From: Vibrio orientalis CIP 102891 = ATCC 33934
Lineage (GTDB): Bacteria; Pseudomonadota; Gammaproteobacteria; Enterobacterales; Vibrionaceae
NCBI RefSeq assembly: GCF_000176235.1
Contig: NZ_ACZV01000005.1
Coordinates: 248,001-312,000 of the forward strand
DNA: 64,000 nucleotides
Reading direction: 5' to 3'
Positions 27,510-35,771 of this stretch are shown here, piece by piece. The first letter of the stretch is position 1. Each line of letters begins with the position of its first letter. The notes under the pieces were generated by a model that worked only from the letters and a program-made list of their open reading frames with translations, had not been told where the DNA came from and did no database searches. The position numbers were made by a program, and so were the translations under genes.

Positions 27510-28187
27510 CTATTGATGTATATTGCTAATAAACTGATTGTAGATCGTTTCCAGTTGGTCTAACACCACTTGTTTACCCAAAATGGGAGCAGACGTGAGT
27601 TGCTCGGCAAGAAGAGTTGGAGTTAGCTGTCGCAAGCACTGCTCAGTAGTGGCTCTATGACTAATATGCCAAGGTTCAGGAGCGACACCGCCTTTATCTT
27701 GTGCATAAGGAAAGAAGAAACCATGCTGCTCAAGGTTCTCCTGCAGCCATTGGTAGAAGCTTTGCTGGTGGCCAGTGAGATATTCCCAAGGCTCGAGTTG
27801 AAGTTGCGTATCTTGAGGCAGGCTGTCACGATCGAAGAGATCGAAATCGGTTCCCCAATGATGTCGGCTGCCCCCTGGTAGCGCTGACCAACGTAAAATC
27901 GCCATCACCTTCTGCTGCTGCGTTAAGCCTTCAGGACTTAGTGGCTGACTATCACTATCTAAAATGGCCGTTTTGCCCGCCATTTTATTGTTCCAAATCG
28001 TCATCTGACGCTCGAAATCACGAAAGCCGCTGGCGATATTGAGGTTGAATCCCGCCCGAGTTGCTGACTGTTTAAGTGCGAGTATATCTTGGCTCACTTT
28101 GGCATGAACCAAGAAGGCTTTTTGTCCGACCACAGTTTCAACCAAATGAGTTTGCGTCTGACCGGTCAGTTGCTCGGGCGTCATCAT
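27510..28187 (-). CDS. M15 family D-alanyl-D-alanine carboxypeptidase-like protein
   Basis: A 225-residue zinc peptidase of the VanY/M15B type, expected to trim D-Ala-D-Ala or related bonds in peptidoglycan. The zinc motif SRHHWGTDFD is at 107-116 and the second His motif PEPWHISH at 170-177 (His174). No signal peptide is visible, which is odd for a periplasmic activity, so it may act on cytoplasmic muropeptides or be exported otherwise. The start ATGATG overlaps the dapE stop by one base, indicating coupling. Confidence 0.85.
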   Translation of the reverse strand: MMTPEQLTGQTQTHLVETVVGQKAFLVHAKVSQDILALKQSATRAGFNLNIASGFRDFERQMTIWNNKMAGKTAILDSDSQPLSPEGLTQQQKVMAILRWSALPGGSRHHWGTDFDLFDRDSLPQDTQLQLEPWEYLTGHQQSFYQWLQENLEQHGFFFPYAQDKGGVAPEPWHISHRATTEQCLRQLTPTLLAEQLTSAPILGKQVVLDQLETIYNQFISNIHQ

Positions 28188-29320
28188 TAGGCTAACAAGT
28201 TCTCTAGTGTTTTCTGATACATATCAGTGAGCTTCTCTAGGTCGTCAACCTTCACGCATTCGTTCACTTTGTGAATAGTGGCGTTAACAGGACCAAGCTC
28301 TACAACCTGACCGCCCATACGGGCAATGAAGCGGCCATCCGATGTACCACCTGTTGTCAGCAATGCTGGCTTCGTTTGGTTCACCGCATCAACGGCATCG
28401 ACAACGGCATCCAGTAGTGCGCCTGTATCGGTTAGGAATGGGTCGCCATTGAATGTCCATTTCAAGTCGTAATCTAGGTCGTGTTTATCTAGCGTTTCAG
28501 TCACACGTGATACGATGGTGTCGTTATTTAACTCAGTGCTAAAGCGCAGGTTAAACTGGACGTTGAATTCGCCAGGAATGACGTTCGATGCGCCAGTGCC
28601 AGCGTGAACATTCGGGATCTGGAAGCTGGTTGGAGGGAAGTAATCATTACCTTGATCCCATTCGGTAGTCGCCAGTTCATGGATTGCCATTAGCGATTGG
28701 TGGACAGGGTTTCTTGCTAAATGCGGGTAGGCAACGTGTCCTTGAATTCCTTTAACAGTCAAATCGCCAGTAATTGAACCGCGCCTGCCGTTTTTAACTA
28801 CATCGCCAACAATCTCAGTACTGGAAGGTTCACCGACAATACACATATCGATGTTTTCACCGCGCGCCATTAGAGCTTCTACCACGCGAACTGTACCATT
28901 GATGAAGGGGCCTTCCTCATCTGATGTGATCAAAAAGCCGATAGAGCCGTTATGATTTGGGTTGTCGGCAATGAACTGCTCAACTGCAACAATCATACTT
29001 GCCAGCGAGCCTTTCATATCTGCGGCGCCGCGACCGTGTAAGAAACCATCTTTAATGGTTGGCTCAAAAGGCGGGGTATCCCATAGCTCTAGTTTACCGG
29101 CTGGCACAACATCCGTATGACCAGCGAAAGCAAACAGTGGCGCCTGCGTACCACGGCGAGCCCAGAAGTTGGTTGTATCTTCAAACACCATCACTTCAAT
29201 TTCAAAACCAAGCGCCTTTAAACGCTCAATCATTACGTCTTGGCAGCCTGCATCTTCTGGTGTGACTGATTGGCGGCTAATTAAATCTTTTGCGAGAGCC
29301 AGAGTTGGGCTGTCTGTCAT
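28187..29320 (-). CDS. dapE: succinyl-diaminopimelate desuccinylase
   Basis: This 377-residue di-zinc M20 enzyme removes succinate from N-succinyl-LL-diaminopimelate in the lysine/peptidoglycan precursor pathway. Metal ligands are in [10 protein letters not shown] (His68, Asp70) and GRGAADMKG (Asp101). The general-base segment SDEEGP is at 133-137. The C-terminal ATIHKVNE metal ligand is present. Length matches the family. The ArsC-like gene upstream and DapE downstream are paired in many gamma-proteobacteria (yffB-dapE). Confidence 0.97.
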   Translation of the reverse strand: MTDSPTLALAKDLISRQSVTPEDAGCQDVMIERLKALGFEIEVMVFEDTTNFWARRGTQAPLFAFAGHTDVVPAGKLELWDTPPFEPTIKDGFLHGRGAADMKGSLASMIVAVEQFIADNPNHNGSIGFLITSDEEGPFINGTVRVVEALMARGENIDMCIVGEPSSTEIVGDVVKNGRRGSITGDLTVKGIQGHVAYPHLARNPVHQSLMAIHELATTEWDQGNDYFPPTSFQIPNVHAGTGASNVIPGEFNVQFNLRFSTELNNDTIVSRVTETLDKHDLDYDLKWTFNGDPFLTDTGALLDAVVDAVDAVNQTKPALLTTGGTSDGRFIARMGGQVVELGPVNATIHKVNECVKVDDLEKLTDMYQKTLENLLA

Positions 29321-29342
29321 CCTTGAAATCCTTTCAAAAAAA

Positions 29343-29690
29343 TTATGAGAATATTGCTGTGTACTGGTCAGCTTTAAAGCCTAAGTGGTAGCTATCACCA
29401 GAGACAAGAATAGGGCGCTTAATCATTGCAGGCTGTTCTACAAGTAGCTCAATAGCGTTGGCTTCGTTGAGCGAGTCTTTTTGCTCTTGTGTCAGCTGAC
29501 GATAGGTTGTGCCGCGCTTGTTTAGGACATTTTCCCAGCCTAGTTGCTGACAAAATGTTTCAACCAACGCTTTATCAATACCTTGTTTGCGGTAGTCGTG
29601 AAAGCTGTATTCGACACCTTCTGCTTCTAACCATTTCTTGGCTTTTTTTATCGTGTCGCAGTTAGGAATGCCATACATAGTGATTGTCAT
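29343..29690 (-). CDS. ArsC/Spx-family reductase (YffB-like)
   Basis: A 115-residue thioredoxin-fold protein of the ArsC/Spx family with [12 protein letters not shown], whose single cysteine (Cys11) is the putative redox centre. The PAMIKRPI segment is typical of the YffB subgroup. I chose the ATG at 29690, which gives the family length. The longer ORF adds 32 residues lacking conservation and a ribosome site, whereas AAAGG lies upstream of the chosen start. It sits 22 bases upstream of dapE in the same unit. The substrate is unknown; arsenate reduction is not implied. Confidence 0.9.
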   Translation of the reverse strand: MTITMYGIPNCDTIKKAKKWLEAEGVEYSFHDYRKQGIDKALVETFCQQLGWENVLNKRGTTYRQLTQEQKDSLNEANAIELLVEQPAMIKRPILVSGDSYHLGFKADQYTAIFS

Positions 29691-29891
29691 TGTAAAACCT
29701 TTAGAAGTGACTTTTTTGTTATTCAAGCATCCTATCAGGAAGTGAATAGAGAGACAAAAGTGTGATGGATATATTTCATTGGGCAAAAAAAATGTGTTTC
29801 AAGCAATGACGATCGTAGAGTTTTTGATCAAACTCAACACATGACTAAGCAAAACAGAAATAATGACCCTAGAAACTTATAGGAGGTATCA

Positions 29892-30179
29892 ATGGAGTTG
29901 AGTCCTGTTTTTGCGAGGCGCTTGTATCTTGCATTATTGGTTGAAAACTTAGAGCGCCCAAATGTCCCGAAACTTATCGAGCAGACAGGCTGGCCACGTC
30001 GAACTATTCAAGACGTTATCAAAGCGCTACCTGGAATCGGCATTGAGCTGATGTTTGTACAAGATGGTCGACGTCATAATGATGGCTATTACCAACTATC
30101 AGACTGGGGACCGTTTGATAGTCAATGGGTGACTGAGCGAGAATCTGATATAGCAGCAAGCTTGGGCTTTAAAGCCTAA
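29892..30179 (+). CDS. small winged helix-turn-helix protein
   Basis: A 95-residue protein whose residues ~10-80 read as a winged helix-turn-helix. NVPKLIEQTGWPRRTIQDVIKAL gives the HTH and DGRRHNDGYYQLSDWG the wing. No effector domain is present. A strong AGGAGG (29881-29886) precedes the ATG. It is a monocistronic gene followed by a terminator and divergent from the dapE unit. It is probably a DNA-binding regulator, target unknown. Confidence 0.75.
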   Translation: MELSPVFARRLYLALLVENLERPNVPKLIEQTGWPRRTIQDVIKALPGIGIELMFVQDGRRHNDGYYQLSDWGPFDSQWVTERESDIAASLGFKA

Positions 30180-30184
30180 TAAAT

Positions 30185-30214
30185 AAAAACCTAGTGTCTC
30201 GCACTAGGTTTTTT
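30185..30214. terminator. terminator between wHTH gene and DUF4156 gene
   Basis: Stem AAACCTAGTG / CACTAGGTTT with a TCTCG loop and a following T-run, between convergent genes. Confidence 0.9.
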
Positions 30215-30230
30215 TGGTTTTGTTGGGCGG

Positions 30231-30566
30231 CTAAGGGCAGATATAAGCGTTGCCCATGATGGTAAATGAGGTGGCAAAATCTTGTGGGTTAGTCATATAA
30301 ACCGTATTACCGCCAAGTAGGCTAGCTTGATTTTTCATATCATTTAATGCCCCGCGTATCAGCACATCATTGGGGAAAAAGAGGTAGCTATACCAATGCC
30401 CCTCACTGCCTGTAACTTCACCAAGCCACTGGCAATCTTCGGCATTAAACTGCGAGTCGAGTCTCAGGTGTACTGGTTGTGCGCTTGGCTCCAACGTGTT
30501 CATTGGCGCGCTGCAACCACTAATAAGTAGCAGCGCGGAAAAAAGTAGGCTAATTCTGGCTAACAT
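30231..30566 (-). CDS. DUF4156 lipoprotein
   Basis: A 111-residue predicted lipoprotein with a signal peptide ending in lipobox LISGC, so Cys ~18 would be lipidated. The mature domain matches DUF4156 (LGEVTGSEGHWYSYLFFPN, ALNDMKNQASLLGGNTVYM). ATG at 30566 was preferred to a TTG two codons earlier because of spacing to AGGA. It overlaps the DUF2956 stop by 17 bases. Function unknown. Confidence 0.82.
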   Translation of the reverse strand: MLARISLLFSALLLISGCSAPMNTLEPSAQPVHLRLDSQFNAEDCQWLGEVTGSEGHWYSYLFFPNDVLIRGALNDMKNQASLLGGNTVYMTNPQDFATSFTIMGNAYICP

Positions 30567-30894
30567 AAACAATAAATCCTATCCAACTTATCGCTAATAG
30601 TGCCCAAGGTATTAAGCCACTTTTGTTGTCTTTTTCTTGGGCGTTAACTTGTTCCGTTACGGTCTCTTGATTTAACTGCTGGGACGGCTGTTTCGATTTC
30701 TGTGCTTTCTTTTTGGCTTTATCCGCTTGTCTAGAGCGTTCTTTCTGCTGCTTTTTGTATTGGGCGATACCTTTTTCAATCCCTTGTGCCACCAATTTCG
30801 TTTGCTCTTTGGTTTGTCCGGGCTTTTGAGTCGCTTTAGCTATTTTCATCGCTTCTGTTTGAGTTTCTTGTGATGGAACGACTTTATTTTTCAT
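30550..30894 (-). CDS. DUF2956 family protein
   Basis: A 114-residue protein with a very basic, Lys/Gln-rich N-terminal ~85 residues (predicted helical/coiled). One C-terminal membrane helix (about residues 93-111, LIPWALLAISWIGFIVYVS) makes it a tail-anchored protein. It matches DUF2956, including the PSQETQTEAMKIAKATQKPGQTKEQTK region. It overlaps the following lipoprotein gene, so the two form one unit. No function is known. Confidence 0.82.
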   Translation of the reverse strand: MKNKVVPSQETQTEAMKIAKATQKPGQTKEQTKLVAQGIEKGIAQYKKQQKERSRQADKAKKKAQKSKQPSQQLNQETVTEQVNAQEKDNKSGLIPWALLAISWIGFIVYVSQN

Positions 30895-30978
30895 AGTGAT
30901 AGGTCTTGCGAGATCAAAGATAGTTTTATCCTACCACGTTATAATTTCAACATAATGTATAAAATCAAGAGTCTGAGA

Positions 30979-31518
30979 ATGAAGCGAGTTCTGATAGCCA
31001 GTTTAGCACTGTCTGTCCCTTTGTATTTTTGGCTACAAGGGGAGCAACCTCTGCCTAAAGTCGACGATAGGTTAGCTCAAACTCACTCTGAGTGGATGGA
31101 CTCGATCCAACAACAATTAAAACAAGACCCAAATCAGGCGGAGTTGTGGTTTCAGCTTGGTCACGGCTACTTAAACAATCAAGACTTCTCTTCTGCGTTG
31201 ACCTGTTTTGATTATGCGGCACGTTTAAGTGATACGCCTTCCGCCAGCCAGTTGGCCGCCAAAGCGACGGCGCTCTATTACGTTAAAAAGCAAAGAATGA
31301 CCGATGAAGTGCTCGGTTTGCTCAATCAAGCCTTAGCTCTTGAGCCGAAAAACTTAACCGCTTTAGCGTTAATCGCCAGTGATCATTTTATTAGTTTTCG
31401 TTATCAACAAGCGATCGATGCATGGACTCTAATGCTGGACTCAAATAGTCCTGACCTAGATAGAGAATCGGTGATTCGCTCTTTAAATCAAGCCAAAGCG
31501 ATGATGTCTAAGTCATAG
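30979..31518 (+). CDS. nrfG: TPR heme-lyase subunit, NrfG-like
   Basis: A 179-residue protein with an N-terminal membrane anchor (RVLIASLALSVPLYFWL). Tetratricopeptide-type repeats follow from ~residue 40 (QDPNQAELWFQLGHGYLNNQDFSSALTCFDYAARL). This matches NrfG/CcmI-like proteins that hold apocytochrome for heme attachment by NrfEF. ATG at 30979 was chosen over one eight codons upstream. It converges on nrfA across a shared terminator instead of following nrfF, so assignment as NrfG rests on fold and locus. Confidence 0.78.
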   Translation: MKRVLIASLALSVPLYFWLQGEQPLPKVDDRLAQTHSEWMDSIQQQLKQDPNQAELWFQLGHGYLNNQDFSSALTCFDYAARLSDTPSASQLAAKATALYYVKKQRMTDEVLGLLNQALALEPKNLTALALIASDHFISFRYQQAIDAWTLMLDSNSPDLDRESVIRSLNQAKAMMSKS

Positions 31519-31565
31519 TAAGTGACATTGCAGCGTAAGTGAGCGCGACAACTTATAGACAAGCA

Positions 31566-31595
31566 CAAAAAAACCGGCGAACTTCGCCGGTTTTT
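31566..31595. terminator. bidirectional terminator between nrfG and nrfA
   Basis: A 12-bp stem AAAAACCGGCGA / TCGCCGGTTTTT with an ACT loop separates the convergent genes. Confidence 0.92.
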
Positions 31596-31612
31596 AGTTT
31601 TATGGGCTGGAA

Positions 31613-33043
31613 TTAGTATTCAGCTTCGCGTTTTTCTGCAGCCTCATTCCAATCAGGAACAACGGTCTTTAAGAAGTTTTGTTTGTCAGCGTTCATCTTA
31701 TCCATATCCATACCTAGCGCTTCTTGAGCTGCCGCTTTGGTTGAAATGTCTGGCAGTTCCACTGGATCGGTAATCCCTTTCTTCGCAAGTAGGCGAACAA
31801 TCTTAGTACGAGCATCAGCTGCGCGGTCCACTGCGGTGCCAAGCACTTCTAACGCCACTTCAGGAGCGTGCATGTGTACCCCGTGTGATGCAATCGCATA
31901 GTCCCAACGCCACTGAGCATGACGAATATCTTGAAGGATATCTTTCATCTCAGTTTCTGTTGCGCCCGCATCCCAAGCTGCACCTGCTTCAAAGTGCGCA
32001 GCCACAATTTGTTTCTCAGCGGTTAGCTTCATATTAAGCACTTGCGCTTTACGAGTGGAAACGATTTCGCGCATTTGCTCTTTAGACTGAGTGTGGCAGT
32101 TAGCACAAGTATCTTCAAAGCGGTCAAATGGGTTACCCACTTTGTGATCGGTATAAACTGTGCCGTCTTCTTTGGTCACTTTTGGCATATGACAATCCAC
32201 ACACGCCACTTTGTTTTTACCGTGGATACCATCACGCCAAGTTTCGTAACCAGGGTGTTGCGCTTTTAGCATTGGTGCTTTAGATACTTTGTGTGTCCAG
32301 TCTTTAAAGCCAAGTGCGTCGTAGTATTCTTCCATATCATCAACGGTTGTGCCTCTATCCCAAGGGAATTTAACCGCGTTTTTCGCTGATTTAACGAAGT
32401 AGTATTCGACGTGACACTGACCACAGACAGAGGCTTGTTGGTCGAGGCGAGACTGCTGTTCAAAAGGTTTATCAATCGCTTCGAAGGCGCGCTCGACATA
32501 AGGTTTGGCTAGCGCTAGAGCAGGTTCGCCATTTTCGAACTCTTTGCTGCGAGTGTCATGACAGTCAGCACAGCCAATTGGGTTGACAATTTGTTCGCCT
32601 AGGCGTGCCCATTTACCTTCAAAGTATCCGTCCTCACCACGTTCATCAATGATTCTTCCTACGTCTGGGCTCTTACAGCTCCAACATGCCATCGGCATTG
32701 GGCCAGAGGTTTCATCTTGTGGTGCGCCAGTACGTAGAGTTTGTCTTACGTCATCGACGGCGTAAAAGTGGCCTCGCGCTTTGTTGTAGTCTTTGGCGAA
32801 GCCATAACCTGCCCATAAAATGACCATGTTTGGATCTTCTGCTAGGGCATCTTCGATATGTTCGCTTTCTGAAGTGGCTTTCCAAGAGTGGTATTGATCT
32901 GGGTGCTGCTGTTCGTACGCGTCGTTGCGAGGGTCAATTAAGCCTTTTTCTTCGGATGCAGCAAAGCTAGTGACACTCATTAATGAGCTGGCCACGATCG
33001 CTAATGCTGCAGCGGATTTTGGTATCCAATGCAATTTATTCAC
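31613..33043 (-). CDS. nrfA: ammonia-forming cytochrome c nitrite reductase NrfA
   Basis: This 476-residue periplasmic pentaheme enzyme reduces nitrite to ammonium with six electrons. A signal peptide ends near ...VTSFA. The catalytic heme uses the special CWSCK motif. Four ordinary CxxCH motifs follow (CADCH, CGQCH, CVDCH, CANCH). I chose the GTG at 33043 with GGAGA seven bases upstream, which gives the family N-terminus; the ORF extends 19 codons further without support. It is transcribed alone on the minus strand, divergent from nrfB. FNR-like and NarP-like sequences lie upstream. Confidence 0.97.
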   Translation of the reverse strand: MNKLHWIPKSAAALAIVASSLMSVTSFAASEEKGLIDPRNDAYEQQHPDQYHSWKATSESEHIEDALAEDPNMVILWAGYGFAKDYNKARGHFYAVDDVRQTLRTGAPQDETSGPMPMACWSCKSPDVGRIIDERGEDGYFEGKWARLGEQIVNPIGCADCHDTRSKEFENGEPALALAKPYVERAFEAIDKPFEQQSRLDQQASVCGQCHVEYYFVKSAKNAVKFPWDRGTTVDDMEEYYDALGFKDWTHKVSKAPMLKAQHPGYETWRDGIHGKNKVACVDCHMPKVTKEDGTVYTDHKVGNPFDRFEDTCANCHTQSKEQMREIVSTRKAQVLNMKLTAEKQIVAAHFEAGAAWDAGATETEMKDILQDIRHAQWRWDYAIASHGVHMHAPEVALEVLGTAVDRAADARTKIVRLLAKKGITDPVELPDISTKAAAQEALGMDMDKMNADKQNFLKTVVPDWNEAAEKREAEY

Positions 33044-33174
33044 AGTGTTATCTCCGTATTCTGTTTTTATAAGCAGCGTTGTGAACTGGCTATATTCCAA
33101 ACTAAGAACTGGAGAAACTGATACATATTGTAATAAAAAGAAATAAATTAAATAACTTGTTAATAAGTGTTAAT

Positions 33175-33188
33175 TGTCTGAGATCAAT
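33175..33188 (-). promoter_or_regulatory. FNR-like site upstream of nrfA
   Basis: Read leftward this is TTGAT-CTCA-GACAA, 8 of 10 to the FNR consensus TTGAT-N4-ATCAA. It lies about 130 bases before the nrfA start. Anaerobic activation of nrf by FNR is established in E. coli; the site here is a prediction. Confidence 0.5.
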
Positions 33189-33224
33189 TTTACTCCGTGA
33201 TCCAGTTCAAATTGAACTTTTTAT

Positions 33225-33240
33225 ACCCCTAAAGGGTTAG
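33225..33240. promoter_or_regulatory. NarP/NarL-type 7-2-7 site
   Basis: TACCCCT-AA-AGGGTTA is an inverted heptamer pair with two-base spacing, one mismatch from the NarP consensus TACYYMT-N2-AKRRGTA. Nitrate/nitrite control of nrf through NarP or NarL is known in relatives. Confidence 0.55.
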
Positions 33241-33315
33241 TTACTTGGGTGATTGATCTTTAATGAAACTTATTATCATCAGTAACTTAGGGTGATTACC
33301 CATCTGTTTATTAAG

Positions 33316-33329
33316 GTGATAAAGGTCAA
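33316..33329 (+). promoter_or_regulatory. FNR-like site upstream of nrfB
   Basis: GTGAT-AAAG-GTCAA matches 8 of 10 positions of the FNR consensus and lies about 190 bases before the nrfB start. It is a prediction only. Confidence 0.4.
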
Positions 33330-33519
33330 GTTTTGAACAGTTATAACTACCCCAAAAGAGTAAGGGGAGTAATATATAGTTTAATAGCGTTGTGGCTTTT
33401 CCAAAATAAGAATTGATCTCATTTGATATGTTTTAGATGTATCAAGGGGCTTTAATTTTTAACCGTATATCGATTTATTGTTTATTCAATAAAGGGTACG
33501 GGAATAAGGAAAGGATAAT

Positions 33520-34107
33520 ATGGGCAATATAAAGTTGGCCATAGTCATAATGCTAAAGTCTATTCTAGCATTTTGCCTCTATGGTTATTCTCTTCATGCC
33601 GTTGCCGACACTTCAACTGTGCAGTCTGAAGAAAAGTCAGCCCGCCATGAGGTCACGCTTATCCGTGACAAGGACTACAAGTGTATCCAATGTCATAAGG
33701 ATTCAAAACAAACCCTCCAAGAATCTCATGGTGAAGACGCACACAAAATTCTTGGCCGTGAAGTCAACTGTACCGAATGTCACAATAATATCGGCCCAGA
33801 TCACCGCGAAGGTGCGCCCGTTGTGACCAAATACTCCAGTGCGCAGTCTCAGCCAGGTAGCGAGAAAGTCTTTCTTGACCCTGCAGAAATCTTAAAGGCC
33901 AATAGCCAGTGTACCGATTGTCACCAGCCTAAGTATCTGCGCGATGACAGTTGGACGCATGATGTGCATGCCAAGAACTTAACTTGTTCAAATTGCCACG
34001 ATGTCCATGCAAGCAAATCTAAGGTGTTAGGGCTTGAGCGCAAAGAACGCATTAAGTTGTGCGTCGATTGTCATGCTGACTTTAATCAGCTGAATAAGGA
34101 GAAGTAG
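33520..34107 (+). CDS. nrfB: cytochrome c nitrite reductase pentaheme subunit NrfB
   Basis: A 195-residue periplasmic electron carrier that passes electrons from NrfCD to NrfA. The signal peptide ends at about HAVA-D (residue 29). Five CxxCH heme motifs are present: CIQCH, CTECH, CTDCH, CSNCH, CVDCH. It is the first gene of the nrfBCDE-dsbE-nrfF operon, with one base between its stop and the nrfC start. AAGGA precedes the ATG. Confidence 0.96.
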   Translation: MGNIKLAIVIMLKSILAFCLYGYSLHAVADTSTVQSEEKSARHEVTLIRDKDYKCIQCHKDSKQTLQESHGEDAHKILGREVNCTECHNNIGPDHREGAPVVTKYSSAQSQPGSEKVFLDPAEILKANSQCTDCHQPKYLRDDSWTHDVHAKNLTCSNCHDVHASKSKVLGLERKERIKLCVDCHADFNQLNKEK

Positions 34108-34108
34108 T

Positions 34109-34798
34109 ATGAGTTGTTCTAGACGAAACTTCTTAGCTGGTTCGGGAGCGCTGATCTTTGCGACTGGTGTGGCCGGTACTGCTGTGCTAAACAGCCGAAA
34201 ATCGTTAGCTAACGTTGAGCAAGATGGCAATAAACTTTATGGCATGATCCACGATGAAACAGCTTGTATTGGTTGTACTGCCTGTACTGAAGCATGTCGT
34301 GAAGTAAATAAGGTGCCAGAGGGTGTTTCTCGCCTTGAGATTATTCGCAGTGAGCCACAAGGTGAGTTCCCCGATGTTGATTACCGTTTTACGCGCAAAT
34401 CTTGTCAACACTGTGAAAACCCACCCTGTGTCTATGTCTGTCCAACAGGCGCTGCATACAAAGATGAAAAAACCGGCATTGTCGACGTGCACAAAGATAA
34501 GTGTGTTGGCTGTGGGTACTGTTTAGCAGCGTGTCCATATCAGGTGCGCTTCTTTAATCCTGAAGATGGCTCTGCTGATAAATGTAACTTCTGCCGCGAT
34601 ACCAACCTGGCTCAGGGAAAATTGCCTGCATGTGTTGAATCTTGTCCAACAAAAGCGCTTATCTTTGGCGATCTCAACGATCCGAATAGTGAAATTAATC
34701 AGGTGCTTAATAGTGAAGCGGTCTACCGAGATAAAGTGCATTTAGGGACTAAGCCTAAGCTGTACAAAGTGCCTCATCAGAAAGGGGAGATATCATAA
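34109..34798 (+). CDS. nrfC: periplasmic iron-sulfur protein NrfC
   Basis: A 229-residue ferredoxin-like protein of the quinol-oxidising NrfCD module. The Tat signal SCSRRNFLAGSG is at residues 2-13. Four cysteine clusters follow: CIGCTACTEAC, CQHCENPPCVYVCP, CVGCGYCLAACP, and CNFC...CVESCP, enough for four [4Fe-4S] centres. It partners the membrane protein NrfD and delivers electrons to NrfB. The stop overlaps the nrfD start by one base. Confidence 0.96.
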   Translation: MSCSRRNFLAGSGALIFATGVAGTAVLNSRKSLANVEQDGNKLYGMIHDETACIGCTACTEACREVNKVPEGVSRLEIIRSEPQGEFPDVDYRFTRKSCQHCENPPCVYVCPTGAAYKDEKTGIVDVHKDKCVGCGYCLAACPYQVRFFNPEDGSADKCNFCRDTNLAQGKLPACVESCPTKALIFGDLNDPNSEINQVLNSEAVYRDKVHLGTKPKLYKVPHQKGEIS

Positions 34799-35769
34799 TG
34801 AATGGTTTTGAAAGTGCATTTCACTTTGACTCTCTGGTGTGGGATTGGATTATTGCTATCTACCTGTTCTTGGCGGGTATGTCGGCTGGTGCGGTGATGA
34901 TCTCGCTCTATCTGAAACGAAAAGTGATTGAAGGTGACCCAGCAAATAATGGCATCATGAAAGCAATGGCATGGTTGGCACCGTTTGGCATCATCTCAGG
35001 TTTAACAATTCTAATCTTCCACTTAACCAAACCGTTATCGTTTTGGAAGATTATGATTTTCTTCAACCCGAGCTCAGTGATGTCGATGGGTGTCATTCTG
35101 TTCCAGGTCTACATGATTGTGCTGTTTATCTGGATTGGGATTATATTCCGTCATCAAATCATCCGCTTTTGTGAAGGTAAGCTGCCCACTAAGTTGCTCG
35201 ATTTGGTTGATGGAATCCTGATTAAATCAGGCAAGGCCACTAACGGCATTGAACTGTTTTTGGGTTTCCTTGCGATTGTGTTAGCCGCCTATACGGGCTT
35301 TTTACTTTCAGCATTGAAGACTTACCCAATGCTGAATAACCCAGTACTGCCGATTTTGTTCTTGTTCTCTAGTCTTTCATCCGGCGCTGCAGCGTGTTTA
35401 ATGTTCGGTATTTTGGTGTTTAAAGAGTCAGCGGCAAGTCCAAGTGTTTCTTGGGTACATGGCTTTGAGCGCCCGGTTGTGATGTTCGAACTGTTTGTGC
35501 TTGTGACCTTCTTTACTGGTCTAATTTTCAGTGGCGGGCAGAATGAAGTTGCGGCTTGGAATGCAATTGGTGGCGGGTTCTGGTCAAATTGGTTCTGGTT
35601 CGGTGTCGTACTAATTGGTATGTTGCTACCGTTAACACTTAATGCGCTGACGCCTAAAGAGACGCGTCATAATGGTGGCTATATCTTTATCGTCACGACA
35701 CTAAGCTTGGTAGGGGTGCTCATGTTACGTACCTTTATCTTGTATGCTGGGCAGATGACGGTTGTATAA
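34798..35769 (+). CDS. nrfD: membrane quinol-oxidising subunit NrfD
   Basis: A 323-residue integral membrane protein of the NrfD/PsrC family with about eight to nine helices. The N-terminal DWIIAIYLFLAGMSAGAVM motif is characteristic. It oxidises menaquinol and passes electrons to NrfC. It is coupled to nrfC by a one-base stop/start overlap and followed by nrfE after two bases. Confidence 0.95.
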   Translation: MNGFESAFHFDSLVWDWIIAIYLFLAGMSAGAVMISLYLKRKVIEGDPANNGIMKAMAWLAPFGIISGLTILIFHLTKPLSFWKIMIFFNPSSVMSMGVILFQVYMIVLFIWIGIIFRHQIIRFCEGKLPTKLLDLVDGILIKSGKATNGIELFLGFLAIVLAAYTGFLLSALKTYPMLNNPVLPILFLFSSLSSGAAACLMFGILVFKESAASPSVSWVHGFERPVVMFELFVLVTFFTGLIFSGGQNEVAAWNAIGGGFWSNWFWFGVVLIGMLLPLTLNALTPKETRHNGGYIFIVTTLSLVGVLMLRTFILYAGQMTVV

Positions 35770-35771
35770 CG

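Larger units (their letters stand above)
33044..33519. promoter_or_regulatory. nrfA-nrfB divergent control region
   Basis: This 476-base AT-rich intergenic region has no plausible gene. It must carry the promoters of both nrfA (leftward) and nrfB (rightward). Candidate FNR-type and NarP-type sites are listed separately. Extra single NarL/NarP heptamer-like words (for example TACCCAT near 33298) are also present. Confidence 0.7.
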
